Positions 39,266 through 48,539 of a stretch of 64,000 bases of DNA are shown here, piece by piece; position 1 is the stretch's first letter, and the number at the start of each line of letters is the position of its first letter. Below the pieces are notes generated by a model that saw only the letters and a list, made by a program, of their open reading frames with translations, ran no database searches and was not told where the DNA came from. The stretch is from Gemmatimonadota bacterium (GTDB lineage: Bacteria > Gemmatimonadota > Gemmatimonadetes > Longimicrobiales > Gaopeijiaceae): contig JAWKQO010000002.1 in the NCBI GenBank assembly GCA_041390105.1, positions 806,001 through 870,000 on the forward strand, given 5' to 3'. Both the position numbers and the translations under genes were made by a program.

Positions 39266-41517
39266 ACGCCGCTTCAGGGGGGCACCTTCGCCCGCCGGTC
39301 GTGCCCGGGTGGCGACTGGCGGACACCACACGCAGGTCGACGCCCCTCCCGAAGGCTTGCCGGTTCAGCTCCGGCCTGTGCTTGCTCTGCCTCGCCTTCG
39401 TCGGTGACCTCGCTGCCCAGGCGAGGCCATCCGGCGTAGTGGGCGCCGTCGAGGGAGCAATCGACGTCGACGGACGACTCGACGAGACCTCCTGGCAGGA
39501 TGCGCGCCCCCTGCAGACGTTGACCATGGTGGAGCCGACAGAGGGTCGCTCGCCGACCTTCGCGACAGAGGTCCGTGTGGTCGCGGATGCTACGAACCTT
39601 TATGTCGGCGTTCGCGCTCTGGGACAGTCGCCGGCGCAAATCGTCTCCTACGCCAAAGCCCGCGACTCGGATCTTCGGTCCGAAGACCACGTGCGCATCA
39701 TCCTGGACCCGTTCCTGGACGGACAGTCGGGCTACGTGTTCGCGGTCAATCCCGGGGGTGCGCGTTACGATGCGCTGGTCGCCGATCAGGGATTGGGCGA
39801 GAACGCCAGCTGGGATGCGGTCTGGGAGGCAGTGACCTCGCAGAGCGAAGAGGGATGGGTGGTGGAGGTCCGCATTCCCATCCGCAGCATCAGCTTCGGG
39901 CGAAGGCTCGATGCCTGGGGCTTCAACATCGAGCGCCGCGTGCAGCGTGCGCTGGAGGTGAGCCGCTGGGCCAGCCCGACGCGCGACGCGCCGGTCACGC
40001 AGACCACTCGTGCGGGACGGATCACCGGACTCCCGGAGTTCGAGACCGGACTGGGACTCACGGTGCGCCCCTCCATCGCGGGCGGCTCCGCGCGCTCCGC
40101 GCCCGATCTGGAGTGGACAAGCGAGCTGGAGCCCAGCCTGGACGTCTTCCAGCGCTTGGGCTCGAACGTGACCGCGGCGGCTACGGTCAACACCGACTTC
40201 GCCGAGACCGAGGTCGACACGCGTCGCACCAACCTCACCCGCTTTCCGCTGTTCTTTCCGGAGAAGCGCTCCTTCTTCCTGGATGGCGCCGACATCTTCG
40301 ACTTCGGCGCTGGCCTCTCGACTTCACAGAACCAGGACATCGTGCCGTTCTTCACACGTCGGATCGGCCTCGTGGAGGGACAGCAGGTGCCGATCCAGGC
40401 CGGAGGCAAGGTCAGTGGCCGGATGGGTCGCACCAACTTCGGCGGGTTGTTGGCCGGTACCGGTACCGTGGAGAATCTGACGGCGCCCACGCGCATGGGG
40501 GCCATCCGCCTCAAGCAGAACCTGCTGTCGCAGTCGAGCGCAGGGGTGCTGGCGACCTTCGGCGACCCCCTGGGGCGGGACGGTGCCTATATGGCGGGCG
40601 GTGACGTGGTCCTGAACACGTCCCATTTCCTGGGCACGCGCAACCTGGTGGTGGGGGCGTGGGGGTTGGTGACCGGGCGGGAGGACCTGAGGGGCGACCG
40701 CTCCGCGTTCGGCGGCATCGTCGACTACCCCAACGACGTGTGGGACGTCTGGCTCGCGTACAAGCGCATCGGGGACGCGTTCGACCCGTCGCTCGGATTC
40801 GTCCCCCGCCGCGGCGTGCATCTCGGCAACCTGGGGGTCAACTACCGGTGGTGGTCGCCTACACCCGCCGTGCGCAATCTCTACTTCGAGCTCGTGCCCA
40901 CCTTGGCGTGGAACCTCGCCGGCAACCTGGAGAGCTACCGCATCTTCACGGCGCCCATCAATGCGCGCTTCGAAAGTGGGGACCGCTTCGAGTTCAATGT
41001 GCAGCCTCAGGGAGAACGCCTGCCCGAACCGTTCGAGATCACGGACGGCGTGGTGATTCCTGTCGGGACCTACGACTGGGTGCGCTACCGGGCCGAGATG
41101 GATTTCGCGGGGAAACGCCTGGTCAGCGGGCGCATCTCCTGGTGGTTCGGCCCGTTCTACGACGGGAATGTGAGCGAGCTCTCCCTGCGCCTGGCACTGA
41201 ATCCCTCCGACCTGGTGAACGTCGAGTTGACATCCAACCGCAACCAGGGGACGGTCACGGCCGGCGAGCTGCTGCAAGAAGTATGGGGAGCGCGCGTGCG
41301 CATGAACGTCTCGCCGGACCTTCAGCTGACCGTCTTCGGGCAGTATGAGCGCGAGTCCCAGGAGTTCGGAGTCAACGCCCGCATGCGCTGGACGTTCGAT
41401 CCACTCGGAGACGTCTTCGTCATCTACAACCACAATGCCACCGAGGATGGGCAGTTGGGCTGGCGTACGCAGGACAGCCAGCTACTGCTCAAGATCCAAT
41501 ACGCGTTCCGGCGCTGA
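39256..41517 (+). CDS. CBM9-like plus DUF5916 outer-membrane barrel protein
   Basis: This is a 753-residue protein. A signal segment (FSSGLCLLCLAFVGDLAAQA, about 38-57) is followed by a carbohydrate-binding family 9-like domain (EGAIDVDGRLDETSWQDARP, SEDHVRIILDPFLDGQSGY). Then comes the DUF5916 region NTDFAETEVDTRRTNLTRFP and FPEKRSFFLDGADIFDFGAG, and a C-terminal barrel ending ...LLKIQYAFRR. The start is uncertain: TTG 39256 overlaps the preceding stop, and GTG 39301 gives a shorter leader. The family is common in surface glycan uptake or degradation systems. The ligand is unknown. Confidence 0.8.
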   Translation: MALDAASGGHLRPPVVPGWRLADTTRRSTPLPKACRFSSGLCLLCLAFVGDLAAQARPSGVVGAVEGAIDVDGRLDETSWQDARPLQTLTMVEPTEGRSPTFATEVRVVADATNLYVGVRALGQSPAQIVSYAKARDSDLRSEDHVRIILDPFLDGQSGYVFAVNPGGARYDALVADQGLGENASWDAVWEAVTSQSEEGWVVEVRIPIRSISFGRRLDAWGFNIERRVQRALEVSRWASPTRDAPVTQTTRAGRITGLPEFETGLGLTVRPSIAGGSARSAPDLEWTSELEPSLDVFQRLGSNVTAAATVNTDFAETEVDTRRTNLTRFPLFFPEKRSFFLDGADIFDFGAGLSTSQNQDIVPFFTRRIGLVEGQQVPIQAGGKVSGRMGRTNFGGLLAGTGTVENLTAPTRMGAIRLKQNLLSQSSAGVLATFGDPLGRDGAYMAGGDVVLNTSHFLGTRNLVVGAWGLVTGREDLRGDRSAFGGIVDYPNDVWDVWLAYKRIGDAFDPSLGFVPRRGVHLGNLGVNYRWWSPTPAVRNLYFELVPTLAWNLAGNLESYRIFTAPINARFESGDRFEFNVQPQGERLPEPFEITDGVVIPVGTYDWVRYRAEMDFAGKRLVSGRISWWFGPFYDGNVSELSLRLALNPSDLVNVELTSNRNQGTVTAGELLQEVWGARVRMNVSPDLQLTVFGQYERESQEFGVNARMRWTFDPLGDVFVIYNHNATEDGQLGWRTQDSQLLLKIQYAFRR

Positions 41518-41558
41518 CCGCCGGGACCGGTGGCGATGGGTCGAGCCAGCGTATGCCG

Positions 41559-42650
41559 CTAGGGAGTGCGGCGCCTCGGGCCACGCCGGAGCACGAGTCT
41601 TCGGAAGGCCTGGATCACCGGGAGTTGTTCGACCCAGCGTGATGCGTCTGCTCGGTGGGGGTCGAGAGGGTGCGGATCCCCCGCGAAACCGTCGGGGATC
41701 TGCGTGTGCGTCACGGTACCGTCCTCGTCCACCTCGTGGTACTCGTACGCGGGCACCGACAACTCCTCGGGTGCATCCACGTCCACGAGTCGCACGCCGT
41801 AGCTGGAAAGCTCCCGGGTGGTCGCCTGTGGCGGGCTCATCCACGCACGCGTAGGCGAGGCGAAGAACATGTACTGGGCCGCGCGATTCACCGAGAGAAC
41901 GCGGTACTTGAATAGCTCGCCGCCAAAGAACACGCTCTGCGTCACGTTCTGATCCGCAACGCCGGACGTCAGGTCCGGCTCGAACCCCGGCTCGAACACG
42001 AGCGAGGTCGGATCGCCGAGGCTGGTGAAGCGAGCGATGGGGCGCCCTGCGTTGATCTGGACCAGGGCGGCCCGTCGGGGGGCCAGGAAGTCGGCATAGG
42101 GCTCGATGCGACCGGACGGCGCGCGTCGGAGCACGAGCTCGATGGCGTCGTCGTCACGACGCTTGCGGACCGCGCGGCTGCAGGTATCGAGCGACGCCTG
42201 CATCTCGTAGGGGAGATTGGTGGTCTCCTCGGCGCTGCACAGGATCTCGTCGTCTCCGACCTGGATCCAGCGTGTGTCTCCCTTCCCGATCCAGTATTCC
42301 ATGTGGTCGTGTACGTAGTGCGTGGCCACGCGCCAGAGCAGCGACGAGTCCTTGTAGAAGATCCGCGGGAAGACTTCGCGGGGGCCCTGACCCTCGGTCG
42401 CTGGAGGAACCACGTATCCCACGAAGAAGCCGAGTGCTTCGTCGTATCGGAAGCCGGTGAGGTAGAACGTGGTATCGAACAGCTCGAGCGCGAAGCGCGG
42501 CACGTAGCGCTCGAGGAAGGCGCCGAGGCTGCGGCGGGCTCGGCCCGCCGGCCTCAGGTGGGCGCCTTCCTCCAGCAACGCGCGGAAGCGCCGTCGGACC
42601 CTGGAGGCGTGCAGCTCGAGTGTGGGCCGAGGCTCAGCGGGGTTCGGCAA
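41559..42650 (-). CDS. Conserved-looking protein of unknown function
   Basis: This is a 363-residue soluble protein, unrecognised. It has no signal peptide. Segments that look structured are FDTTFYLTGFRYDEALGFFV, EVFPRIFYKDSSLLWRVATH and VHDHMEYWIGKGDTRWIQVG, with His/Asp-rich HYVHDHMEYW. A Cys pair (ILCSAEE, DTCSRA) is present. The TTG start has a good Shine-Dalgarno sequence (AGGAAGG, 6-base spacing). It is divergent from the M24 aminopeptidase gene. Confidence 0.7.
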   Translation of the reverse strand: MPNPAEPRPTLELHASRVRRRFRALLEEGAHLRPAGRARRSLGAFLERYVPRFALELFDTTFYLTGFRYDEALGFFVGYVVPPATEGQGPREVFPRIFYKDSSLLWRVATHYVHDHMEYWIGKGDTRWIQVGDDEILCSAEETTNLPYEMQASLDTCSRAVRKRRDDDAIELVLRRAPSGRIEPYADFLAPRRAALVQINAGRPIARFTSLGDPTSLVFEPGFEPDLTSGVADQNVTQSVFFGGELFKYRVLSVNRAAQYMFFASPTRAWMSPPQATTRELSSYGVRLVDVDAPEELSVPAYEYHEVDEDGTVTHTQIPDGFAGDPHPLDPHRADASRWVEQLPVIQAFRRLVLRRGPRRRTP

Positions 42651-42761
42651 GCGGGACCTTCCTGGGTGCGGGAGGGGGCAGGGACGTCGTAGTCTGGGGG
42701 GTGGGCCGACGAGCCGCTACGGGGGTTGGGCCGCGGCCCGGCTTCCCCGAATCAGGAGGGA

Positions 42762-44132
42762 ATGGTGCACACCCGAAGCCGCGGTATCCTGGCGCTGGTT
42801 GCGTGCCTGTCGCTGAGCGCGCTTCCGCTCTCCGGCCAGACGCCGGAGCAGCCGTACTTCGATTGGACCTCCATGGACGAGGTACCCTCCGAGCTCGCGG
42901 CCCGCCGAGGCCGTTTCCAGGTGGCTCTGCGGGGGGCGGAGCGGCCTGTGCTGCTGGTCCCTGGTGCCGAGGGCCTGTCCGACGGGGAGACGTTCCGGCA
43001 GGACGACGACTTCTGGTACCTGACCGGGCTGGAGGTGCCTCGCTCGATCCTCGCCATCGAGGGCGAGGGGAGCACGCTGTTCGTCCCGGAGCGTGACTTT
43101 CGCTTCGAGAATCCGGATCGACGGAACGACTTCCCTGGTCGCGCCTTGGCCGCGGACCCGGAGTTGGCGCGTCACACCGGCATCGAACGCGTGCTGCCGT
43201 TCGACTCACTGGATGCTTTGCTGGCCACCATGGAAGGAGACGGCCGACCCGTGCTCGTCCATGCGGATCCGCGGCCTGTCCCGCTGCCGCTGTTCGGCCC
43301 CCCGCCGACGGCCGCCCAGCGCCTGGTGACCTGGTTGGCCGCCCGGCACCCCAGCCTGGAGCGGCGCGACGCGACGCCGCTCTTTCAGAGGATCCGCGCG
43401 GTGAAGACGGCCTCCGAGATCCGGCGCATCCGCCGTGCGGCAATGCTCACCGCTTCAGCGATCGCCGAGTCCGTGGCCTTCGTTCGCGACGGGGTCAGCG
43501 AGCGCGAGCTGGAAGCCCGCTTCGAAGCCGCGTGCAAGCGCGGGGGCGCGCAGCGCATCCCCTTTCATCCGATCATCAAGTCGGGCCCCAACGCGCTGTG
43601 GCCCTGGCGGATCCTGGCCGCGCACTACGATCGTCGGAACCGCGCCATGCGGAGCGGGGAGGTGGTCGTCTTCGACGTCGGTTGCGAGCTGGATCACTAC
43701 CTCAGCGACGTCGGGCGCACGTTTCCCGTGTCCGGGCGTTTCACCGCCGAGCAGCGGGAGCTCCTGGAGATGGAAGTGAGCGTCTCGGACAGGATCCTGG
43801 AGGCCATTCGCCCGGGTGTCACCTTCGCGGAGCTGCGAGCCGTAGCGGATCAGGCCATCCCGGCGCACGAGAGGCCGTACATGCAAGCGGCACTGTTCTT
43901 CGGTCACGCCATCGGGCTGTCGACGGGCGACCCTTTCGACGAGACGGCGCCACTCGAGCCGGGCATGGTCTTCACCGTCGAACCCTGGTACTACAACCAC
44001 GAGCGTGGGCTGAGCGTCTTCACGGAAGACGTGGTGGTGGTCACGGAGACAGGAGTGGAGGTCTTGACGGCCGGACTCCCGCGGAGCCCGGCCGCCCTGG
44101 AAGCGCTGGTGGGCGCGGTGGTGCCCCAGTAG
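42762..44132 (+). CDS. Exported Xaa-Pro aminopeptidase (M24)
   Basis: This is a 456-residue enzyme. The signal peptide is MVHTRSRGILALVACLSLSA. The aminopeptidase-P N-terminal domain is followed by the pita-bread catalytic domain. All five metal ligands are present: Asp305, Asp316 (FDVGCELDHYLSDVGRTFP), His382 (FGHAIG), Glu407 (TVEPWYYN) and Glu422 (FTEDVVVVT). It releases N-terminal residues before proline, here in the periplasm or outside. A GGAGGGA Shine-Dalgarno sequence supports the ATG. Confidence 0.92.
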   Translation: MVHTRSRGILALVACLSLSALPLSGQTPEQPYFDWTSMDEVPSELAARRGRFQVALRGAERPVLLVPGAEGLSDGETFRQDDDFWYLTGLEVPRSILAIEGEGSTLFVPERDFRFENPDRRNDFPGRALAADPELARHTGIERVLPFDSLDALLATMEGDGRPVLVHADPRPVPLPLFGPPPTAAQRLVTWLAARHPSLERRDATPLFQRIRAVKTASEIRRIRRAAMLTASAIAESVAFVRDGVSERELEARFEAACKRGGAQRIPFHPIIKSGPNALWPWRILAAHYDRRNRAMRSGEVVVFDVGCELDHYLSDVGRTFPVSGRFTAEQRELLEMEVSVSDRILEAIRPGVTFAELRAVADQAIPAHERPYMQAALFFGHAIGLSTGDPFDETAPLEPGMVFTVEPWYYNHERGLSVFTEDVVVVTETGVEVLTAGLPRSPAALEALVGAVVPQ

Positions 44133-44170
44133 ATGGCCGTACGAGGGGGCACCAATCGAACCCGACGCAC

Positions 44171-44929
44171 CTACCGAACGGACAGCGTCCTGCTCACGAC
44201 GCCGAAATTGCCTTTCCTGGGATCCATGGCCAGGACCTCGAGCTGGAAGCTCCCGGTGCGAGCGAGCGTCAGCGTGCCCTCGTAGACGCTGGTGGTGCCA
44301 CTGAAGGCGAGGGGCGTCTCCGCGATCACGGCGTCGTCTGCCAGCACGCGCGCCACGATCTCGTAGTCGTTGGCGTCCCAGAGGCCGCCGGGCTCGGTGG
44401 GGCAGCCGCAGAGCATGGTGACGCGGGCGCGCACGGGGATGGCCTCGCCGCGTGCGGCGCCCTCGGGTGTCGGATCCTGGAGCTCCACGGTGAAGCCCCA
44501 CAGCTCGAGGCGGATTCCCTCGCCCAGCACGTGCTTGCCAGGTACCAGCAGCATGGTCTGCGTGGCGCGTTGGGTGGCCCAGGGCGCCCCCAGCGGCCCC
44601 TCGGCCACGATCTCGACCACGGTGGGGCGCATCAGGTCCAAGGTGGCCCGGAAGGCCGCCGCGCCCTCCGTATCGTAGATCTGGGCACCCCGCTCGTGCG
44701 GTCCCATGATGCGGGACGTCTCTCCCGTCGAGCCTTCGTGCAGCCCCTCCGCCAACACGGCCCCCGAGCGGGCATCGCGGATCGTGACGCGAGCGCCGCC
44801 TACCCCCGACCCGATCAGCTTGGCGTCGTGGGCGCTCACCCGCACCACGACCTCCGTGGGGGTCTGAGCGGCGGCCCACGCTGGGAGAGCCAGAGCGAGG
44901 GCGGTCACGAGCGATAGGGCCGATCTCAT
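44171..44929 (-). CDS. Secreted Ig-like protein of unknown function
   Basis: This 252-residue protein has a signal peptide (ALSLVTALALALPAWAAAQ). The mature part looks like two beta-sandwich modules (GGARVTIRDARSGAVLAEGL; GSFQLEVLAMDPRKGNFGVV). A Cys motif, TMLCGCPTEPGG, may bind a metal or form a disulfide. It shares a 35-base intergenic region with the second CBS gene. Function is not recognised. Confidence 0.7.
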   Translation of the reverse strand: MRSALSLVTALALALPAWAAAQTPTEVVVRVSAHDAKLIGSGVGGARVTIRDARSGAVLAEGLHEGSTGETSRIMGPHERGAQIYDTEGAAAFRATLDLMRPTVVEIVAEGPLGAPWATQRATQTMLLVPGKHVLGEGIRLELWGFTVELQDPTPEGAARGEAIPVRARVTMLCGCPTEPGGLWDANDYEIVARVLADDAVIAETPLAFSGTTSVYEGTLTLARTGSFQLEVLAMDPRKGNFGVVSRTLSVR

Positions 44930-44964
44930 TGTGTTGCCTCCTGTTGTGGGGCCGGGGCCAGGCG

Positions 44965-45522
44965 ATGAGCCCGACCGACCCGGAAGGGGACTTCCCGACA
45001 GACATGCCCGAGCCCGGCCACGACTCTGAGGGAGCAAGCGGCGCCGGGAAAGCCCGGCCCCTGGCCCACTCGACCGGGAGCGAAGGAATGCGCGTTCGCG
45101 ACTACATGACGACCGCCGTGTTCTATCTGAAGGCCGACCGCGGGCTGGTGGGAGCTCGGGAGATCATGAACTGGGCGCATGTGCGGCACGTTCCAGTCGT
45201 CGACGAGCGCCGCTGTGTGATCGGTGTGCTGAGCCACCGCGACATCGTGCGGGCGTCGGCCTCCCCGTTCGACGCCGGCGAAGGTCATCTGCAGGTCTCG
45301 CAGCGCGTCTGGAGCGTTCCGGTTACAGAGGTCATGTCCCAGAACGTTCGCACCATCAAGCCCGACGCGTCCATCCGTGAGGCTGCCCGGACCATGCGCG
45401 AGGGAAAGTTCGGCTGCCTTCCCGTCGTGGACGACGCGGGCGTCCTGGTCGGCATCATCACCGAGCACGACCTGCTGTGGGTCGTCGAGGCGCTCGCCCC
45501 AGAGCCCGAGGACGCCGACTGA
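44965..45522 (+). CDS. CBS-domain pair protein with an acidic N-terminal extension
   Basis: This 185-residue protein has a flexible 40-residue N-terminus, then two CBS motifs (VRDYMTTAVFYLKADRGLVG at about residue 43, and VTEVMSQNVRTIKPDASIRE). It ends in an acidic tail. The start codon could also be ATG 45088, which would remove the extension and leave a normal-sized gap to the divergent gene. Adenine-nucleotide sensing is expected. It faces the SQR-like gene. Confidence 0.82.
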   Translation: MSPTDPEGDFPTDMPEPGHDSEGASGAGKARPLAHSTGSEGMRVRDYMTTAVFYLKADRGLVGAREIMNWAHVRHVPVVDERRCVIGVLSHRDIVRASASPFDAGEGHLQVSQRVWSVPVTEVMSQNVRTIKPDASIREAARTMREGKFGCLPVVDDAGVLVGIITEHDLLWVVEALAPEPEDAD

Positions 45523-45535
45523 AGGCCCGCTCGGC

Positions 45536-46792
45536 TCAGTGGGACAGCACGCCCGACATGCCTTTGAGCCCAAGCTCCATCATCGTCCAGGCAGAGCCGG
45601 CATGGAACGGCTCGCCGGCGCGGAACCGCATCGGCAGATAGAAACCCAGCATCTTCTTTCCGAGCCTCCAGGCCGGGGAGACCCCCACGCGATAGTCCGA
45701 GCCGGCGTCCGGGCGGACCTCCACGGGGCGCTGTGGGTCGCCGGTCAGGCGGAGAGGCACCTGGGCGAAGACGGCTTTGTCGAACTGCTCCATCACGCAC
45801 ATCGAGACCGGATCGAACGCGATGCGGGGTGGCTTGCCCCGCACGGCGCCGATGATGTCCTCGGCCACCGCGTCCGCCTGCAGGAAGGCGAGGAAGGCTT
45901 GTTTCACGGGGAAGTCCCCCGCGTCGCCCGGCGCGTAGATTCCCTCGACGCCCAGCACCGAGCGGCTCGGTGACTCCGTACGAATGAAGCCACGATCGTC
46001 CGTGGGCAAGCCGTCGAAGTCCACCGCTGCCACATAGGGTGGAAAAGCGACCAGGAGATCGTACGGAATCTCCTCGCCGTTCCGGTAGCGCACCCGATCC
46101 TCGAGCACCTCCACGACTTCCCAGTCTCGATACCCGACGATCCTCCGCTCCTGGAACTCCCCCTCGACGACCTCGTCGATCTTGGGGCCGAACGCCTGGA
46201 TGTAGGCGTGCTCGCAGGTGGTCCAGACCAGCTCGATGGCTTCGCGCACGCCCTCGCGACGAAGGTGCGTGTCGACCATGAACACCAGTTCATACAGGGG
46301 TCCGGCGCACTTGTTGTTCGGGGGAATCAGGAACAGGATGCGGCTCACCTGACCCGCACGGGCGCGCGCGATCGTCTCCGTGAGGCTGCGCCCCAGTTGC
46401 TGCATGTCGTGCGGCGTCCAGATGGGGTTGCCGAAATCCGCCAGTCCCGGAATCTCGGAGGGACGCATGGCCGCGCCGGTGGCTACGATGAGGTCGTCGA
46501 ACGACAAGTTCGAACTGGAGCTCAGGTGGACACGCCGGGCGGCGACATCGATGCCCACGGCGCGCGCATGCACCAGCTCGATGCCCTGACGGTCGCACGG
46601 CTCCCGGAGCGGCACCCGGAACTGATCCGGATCGGCCCCGAAGGGGACGTAGATCGTGTTGGGTCGAAAGAGGAAGGTGTTGTCGTCCGACACCAGCGTG
46701 AGGTGGACGTCGTCATGCAGCCGGTGACGCAGCAGGAACGCGGATTCGAGTCCCGCGAATCCCCCTCCCAACACCACCACGCGCCGTGCCAT
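45536..46792 (-). CDS. Sulfide:quinone oxidoreductase-like flavoprotein
   Basis: This is a 418-residue FAD oxidoreductase of the SQR/NDH-2 superfamily. The FAD motif is VVLGGGFAGLESA. Cys162 in PPNNKCAGPLYE matches the active-site Cys in the SQR pattern K-C-A-G, and Cys332 (VSMCVME) matches the C-terminal one. GIYAPGDAGDFPVKQ is the second FAD motif. Two of the three SQR cysteines are aligned by eye; the third is unclear (Cys66 and Cys193 are spare). Sulfide oxidation to polysulfide at the membrane is possible; a related quinone reductase is the alternative. Confidence 0.78.
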   Translation of the reverse strand: MARRVVVLGGGFAGLESAFLLRHRLHDDVHLTLVSDDNTFLFRPNTIYVPFGADPDQFRVPLREPCDRQGIELVHARAVGIDVAARRVHLSSSSNLSFDDLIVATGAAMRPSEIPGLADFGNPIWTPHDMQQLGRSLTETIARARAGQVSRILFLIPPNNKCAGPLYELVFMVDTHLRREGVREAIELVWTTCEHAYIQAFGPKIDEVVEGEFQERRIVGYRDWEVVEVLEDRVRYRNGEEIPYDLLVAFPPYVAAVDFDGLPTDDRGFIRTESPSRSVLGVEGIYAPGDAGDFPVKQAFLAFLQADAVAEDIIGAVRGKPPRIAFDPVSMCVMEQFDKAVFAQVPLRLTGDPQRPVEVRPDAGSDYRVGVSPAWRLGKKMLGFYLPMRFRAGEPFHAGSAWTMMELGLKGMSGVLSH

Positions 46793-46929
46793 GGCCGTCC
46801 CTCCGACTGAAGCGTGTGGTTCGCGCAGCCGCGCCAGCTACCATAGATGGGTCTACCTCCGTGATCTGTAGGGAGTTGCGTCGCGACGGCTGTCGGGAGC
46901 CGCCCCACGGCCCGGTGGTGTGCAGAGGC

Positions 46930-46959
46930 TTGACCACGAGGCCAGGCCCTCTTTATTCA
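46930..46959 (+). promoter_or_regulatory. Weak sigma-70-like promoter before the MATE-like gene
   Basis: TTGACC at 46930-46935 and TATTCA at 46954-46959 are separated by 18 bases, with the gene start about 36 bases downstream. The -35 is good and the -10 is poor. It lies in the 202-base divergent gap between the SQR-like and MATE-like genes. Confidence 0.3.
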
Positions 46960-46994
46960 GGGGCCGCCTTCCCCAGCACGCAGGTCCACCGCGT

Positions 46995-48317
46995 TTGACG
47001 ACCGCACCCCGCACGCAGCGTTCGATCCTCCTCTTCTGGGTGCCGCTGGCGGCCACCTGGCTGATGATGGCGCTGGAGGGCCCCTTCGTGGCCGCCGTCA
47101 TCGCGCGCATGGCAGACCCGGCCTACAACCTGGCTGCCTATGGCGTCACCTTCGCCGTGGGCTTCCTGGTGGAGGCTCCGGTTCTGATGCTTCTGTCCAC
47201 GTCGACCGCGCTGGCCTCGGACGGTGAGATCTTCAGGCGCCTGCGCGCGTTCGCCTACGCGCTGTGCGCGCTCTCGACCCTCGGTCTCCTGTTGGTGCTC
47301 ATGCCCCCGGTGTACCGGACCGTGATCGAGGGCTGGGTGGCGCTTCCGCCGGAGGTGTCGCGCCTCACCTATCCGTCCCTCTGGGTACTGCTGCCCTGGC
47401 CGGCCGCGATCGGATATCGGCGGTTCTACCAGGGAATCCTGATCCGCGACGACCGCACTCGACTGGTGGCGCTGGGAACGTTGGTGCGTCTGCTCGGGAT
47501 GGCCGTCGCTTCCCTGGTGCTGTTTCACGCGGACGTGTGGCCGGGTGCGCTGGTGGCTGCCACCGCCCTGGTGATCGGTGTGGTGGGTGAGTCCTTGGCC
47601 ACACGCTGGATGGCCTCGGACAGCATCGCCCGCCTGGGTCGTCAGGAGCGCGATCCCGCGGCGGGCGCGCCGCTCGACTACCGGGGCATCGCTCGATTCT
47701 ACTATCCGTTGGCGCTGACGTCGCTCATCGGTCTCGCGGTTCAACCGATGCTCACCTTCTTCATGGGCCGAGCGCCGGCCCCCCTCGAGTCGCTGGCGGT
47801 CTTTCCGGTGGTGCACTCGCTCGGGTTCGTCTTCCGGGCCGCGTGCCTCGCATTCCAGGAGGTTGCCATCGCCCTGCTGGGATCGCGGGCCGAGCATCTT
47901 CCCGAGCTGCGTCGCACGACCTGGACGCTGGCGCTGGCCACTTCCGGCGTCCTGGCGGCGATGGCGGTCACTCCACTGGCGAGCGTCTGGTTCGAGACGG
48001 TCTCCGGATTGCCGCCCGCGCTCGCGCGCTTCGCCTATCTGCCCACCGTGCTGCTCATCCCCATCCCCTTCGCCACCGCCTTCCTCTCCCTGTTCCGCGG
48101 CGTGCTGGTCATCGCCCACCGCACCGGACCGATCACGCGCGCTACGGCGATCGAAACGCTCACCATCGCGTTGGGATTCCCCCTCCTCACGGCGGGATTC
48201 GGCGTGGTTGGCGTCACGGCGGCCCTGTGCTCGTTCCTCCTGGGGCGCGTCGCGGGGGTGGCGAGCCTCGTCCCGACCGTCCGCAGGACCCTCGTGAGCC
48301 TGGGGGCCACGACCTGA
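46995..48317 (+). CDS. MATE/MOP-superfamily membrane transporter
   Basis: This 440-residue protein has about twelve membrane helices (ILLFWVPLAATWLMMALEGP, LCALSTLGLLLVLMPPVYRT, LTSLIGLAVQPMLTFFMGRA), a layout of the MOP (multidrug/oligosaccharidyl-lipid/polysaccharide) fold, with some resemblance to ANKH-type members. The TTG start at 46995 is chosen because the first helix begins directly after it. Substrate unknown: a drug, lipid-linked saccharide or organic acid. A hairpin with a T-run follows about 150 bases after the stop. Confidence 0.75.
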   Translation: MTTAPRTQRSILLFWVPLAATWLMMALEGPFVAAVIARMADPAYNLAAYGVTFAVGFLVEAPVLMLLSTSTALASDGEIFRRLRAFAYALCALSTLGLLLVLMPPVYRTVIEGWVALPPEVSRLTYPSLWVLLPWPAAIGYRRFYQGILIRDDRTRLVALGTLVRLLGMAVASLVLFHADVWPGALVAATALVIGVVGESLATRWMASDSIARLGRQERDPAAGAPLDYRGIARFYYPLALTSLIGLAVQPMLTFFMGRAPAPLESLAVFPVVHSLGFVFRAACLAFQEVAIALLGSRAEHLPELRRTTWTLALATSGVLAAMAVTPLASVWFETVSGLPPALARFAYLPTVLLIPIPFATAFLSLFRGVLVIAHRTGPITRATAIETLTIALGFPLLTAGFGVVGVTAALCSFLLGRVAGVASLVPTVRRTLVSLGATT

Positions 48318-48470
48318 GTCGGGGTCCCGTGCGCCCGGGACGAGGGGAGCGCGGGGGCCTCGATGGCATCCTCCCCTCGTTCGCTCGATCGTGGCACAGG
48401 TCTGGCCTTTCCGAGGGCGGATCCCTGGATCCGGTGCTGTTGCGGGACTCCCACAGAAGGGAGGGCAATC

Positions 48471-48490
48471 CCCGCGATCGCGGGCTTTTT
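48471..48490 (+). terminator. Candidate intrinsic terminator / leader hairpin
   Basis: CCCGC-GATC-GCGGG is a perfect 14-base palindrome followed by C and TTTTT. It lies 150 bases after the MATE-like gene and 50 bases before the GGDEF-EAL start. It could terminate the first or attenuate the second. I checked the surrounding leader for the c-di-GMP riboswitch core and did not find it. Confidence 0.5.
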
Positions 48491-48539
48491 CCGCCCGGGC
48501 ACTGGTCCAACAATTGGAACGAAGTATCGAAGCCGCGGC

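Noticed and set aside
48391..48500. c-di-GMP riboswitch ahead of the GGDEF-EAL gene
   Set aside because: I looked for the GEMM core and the conserved P1b/P2 segments and did not find them; only a terminator-like hairpin is present.
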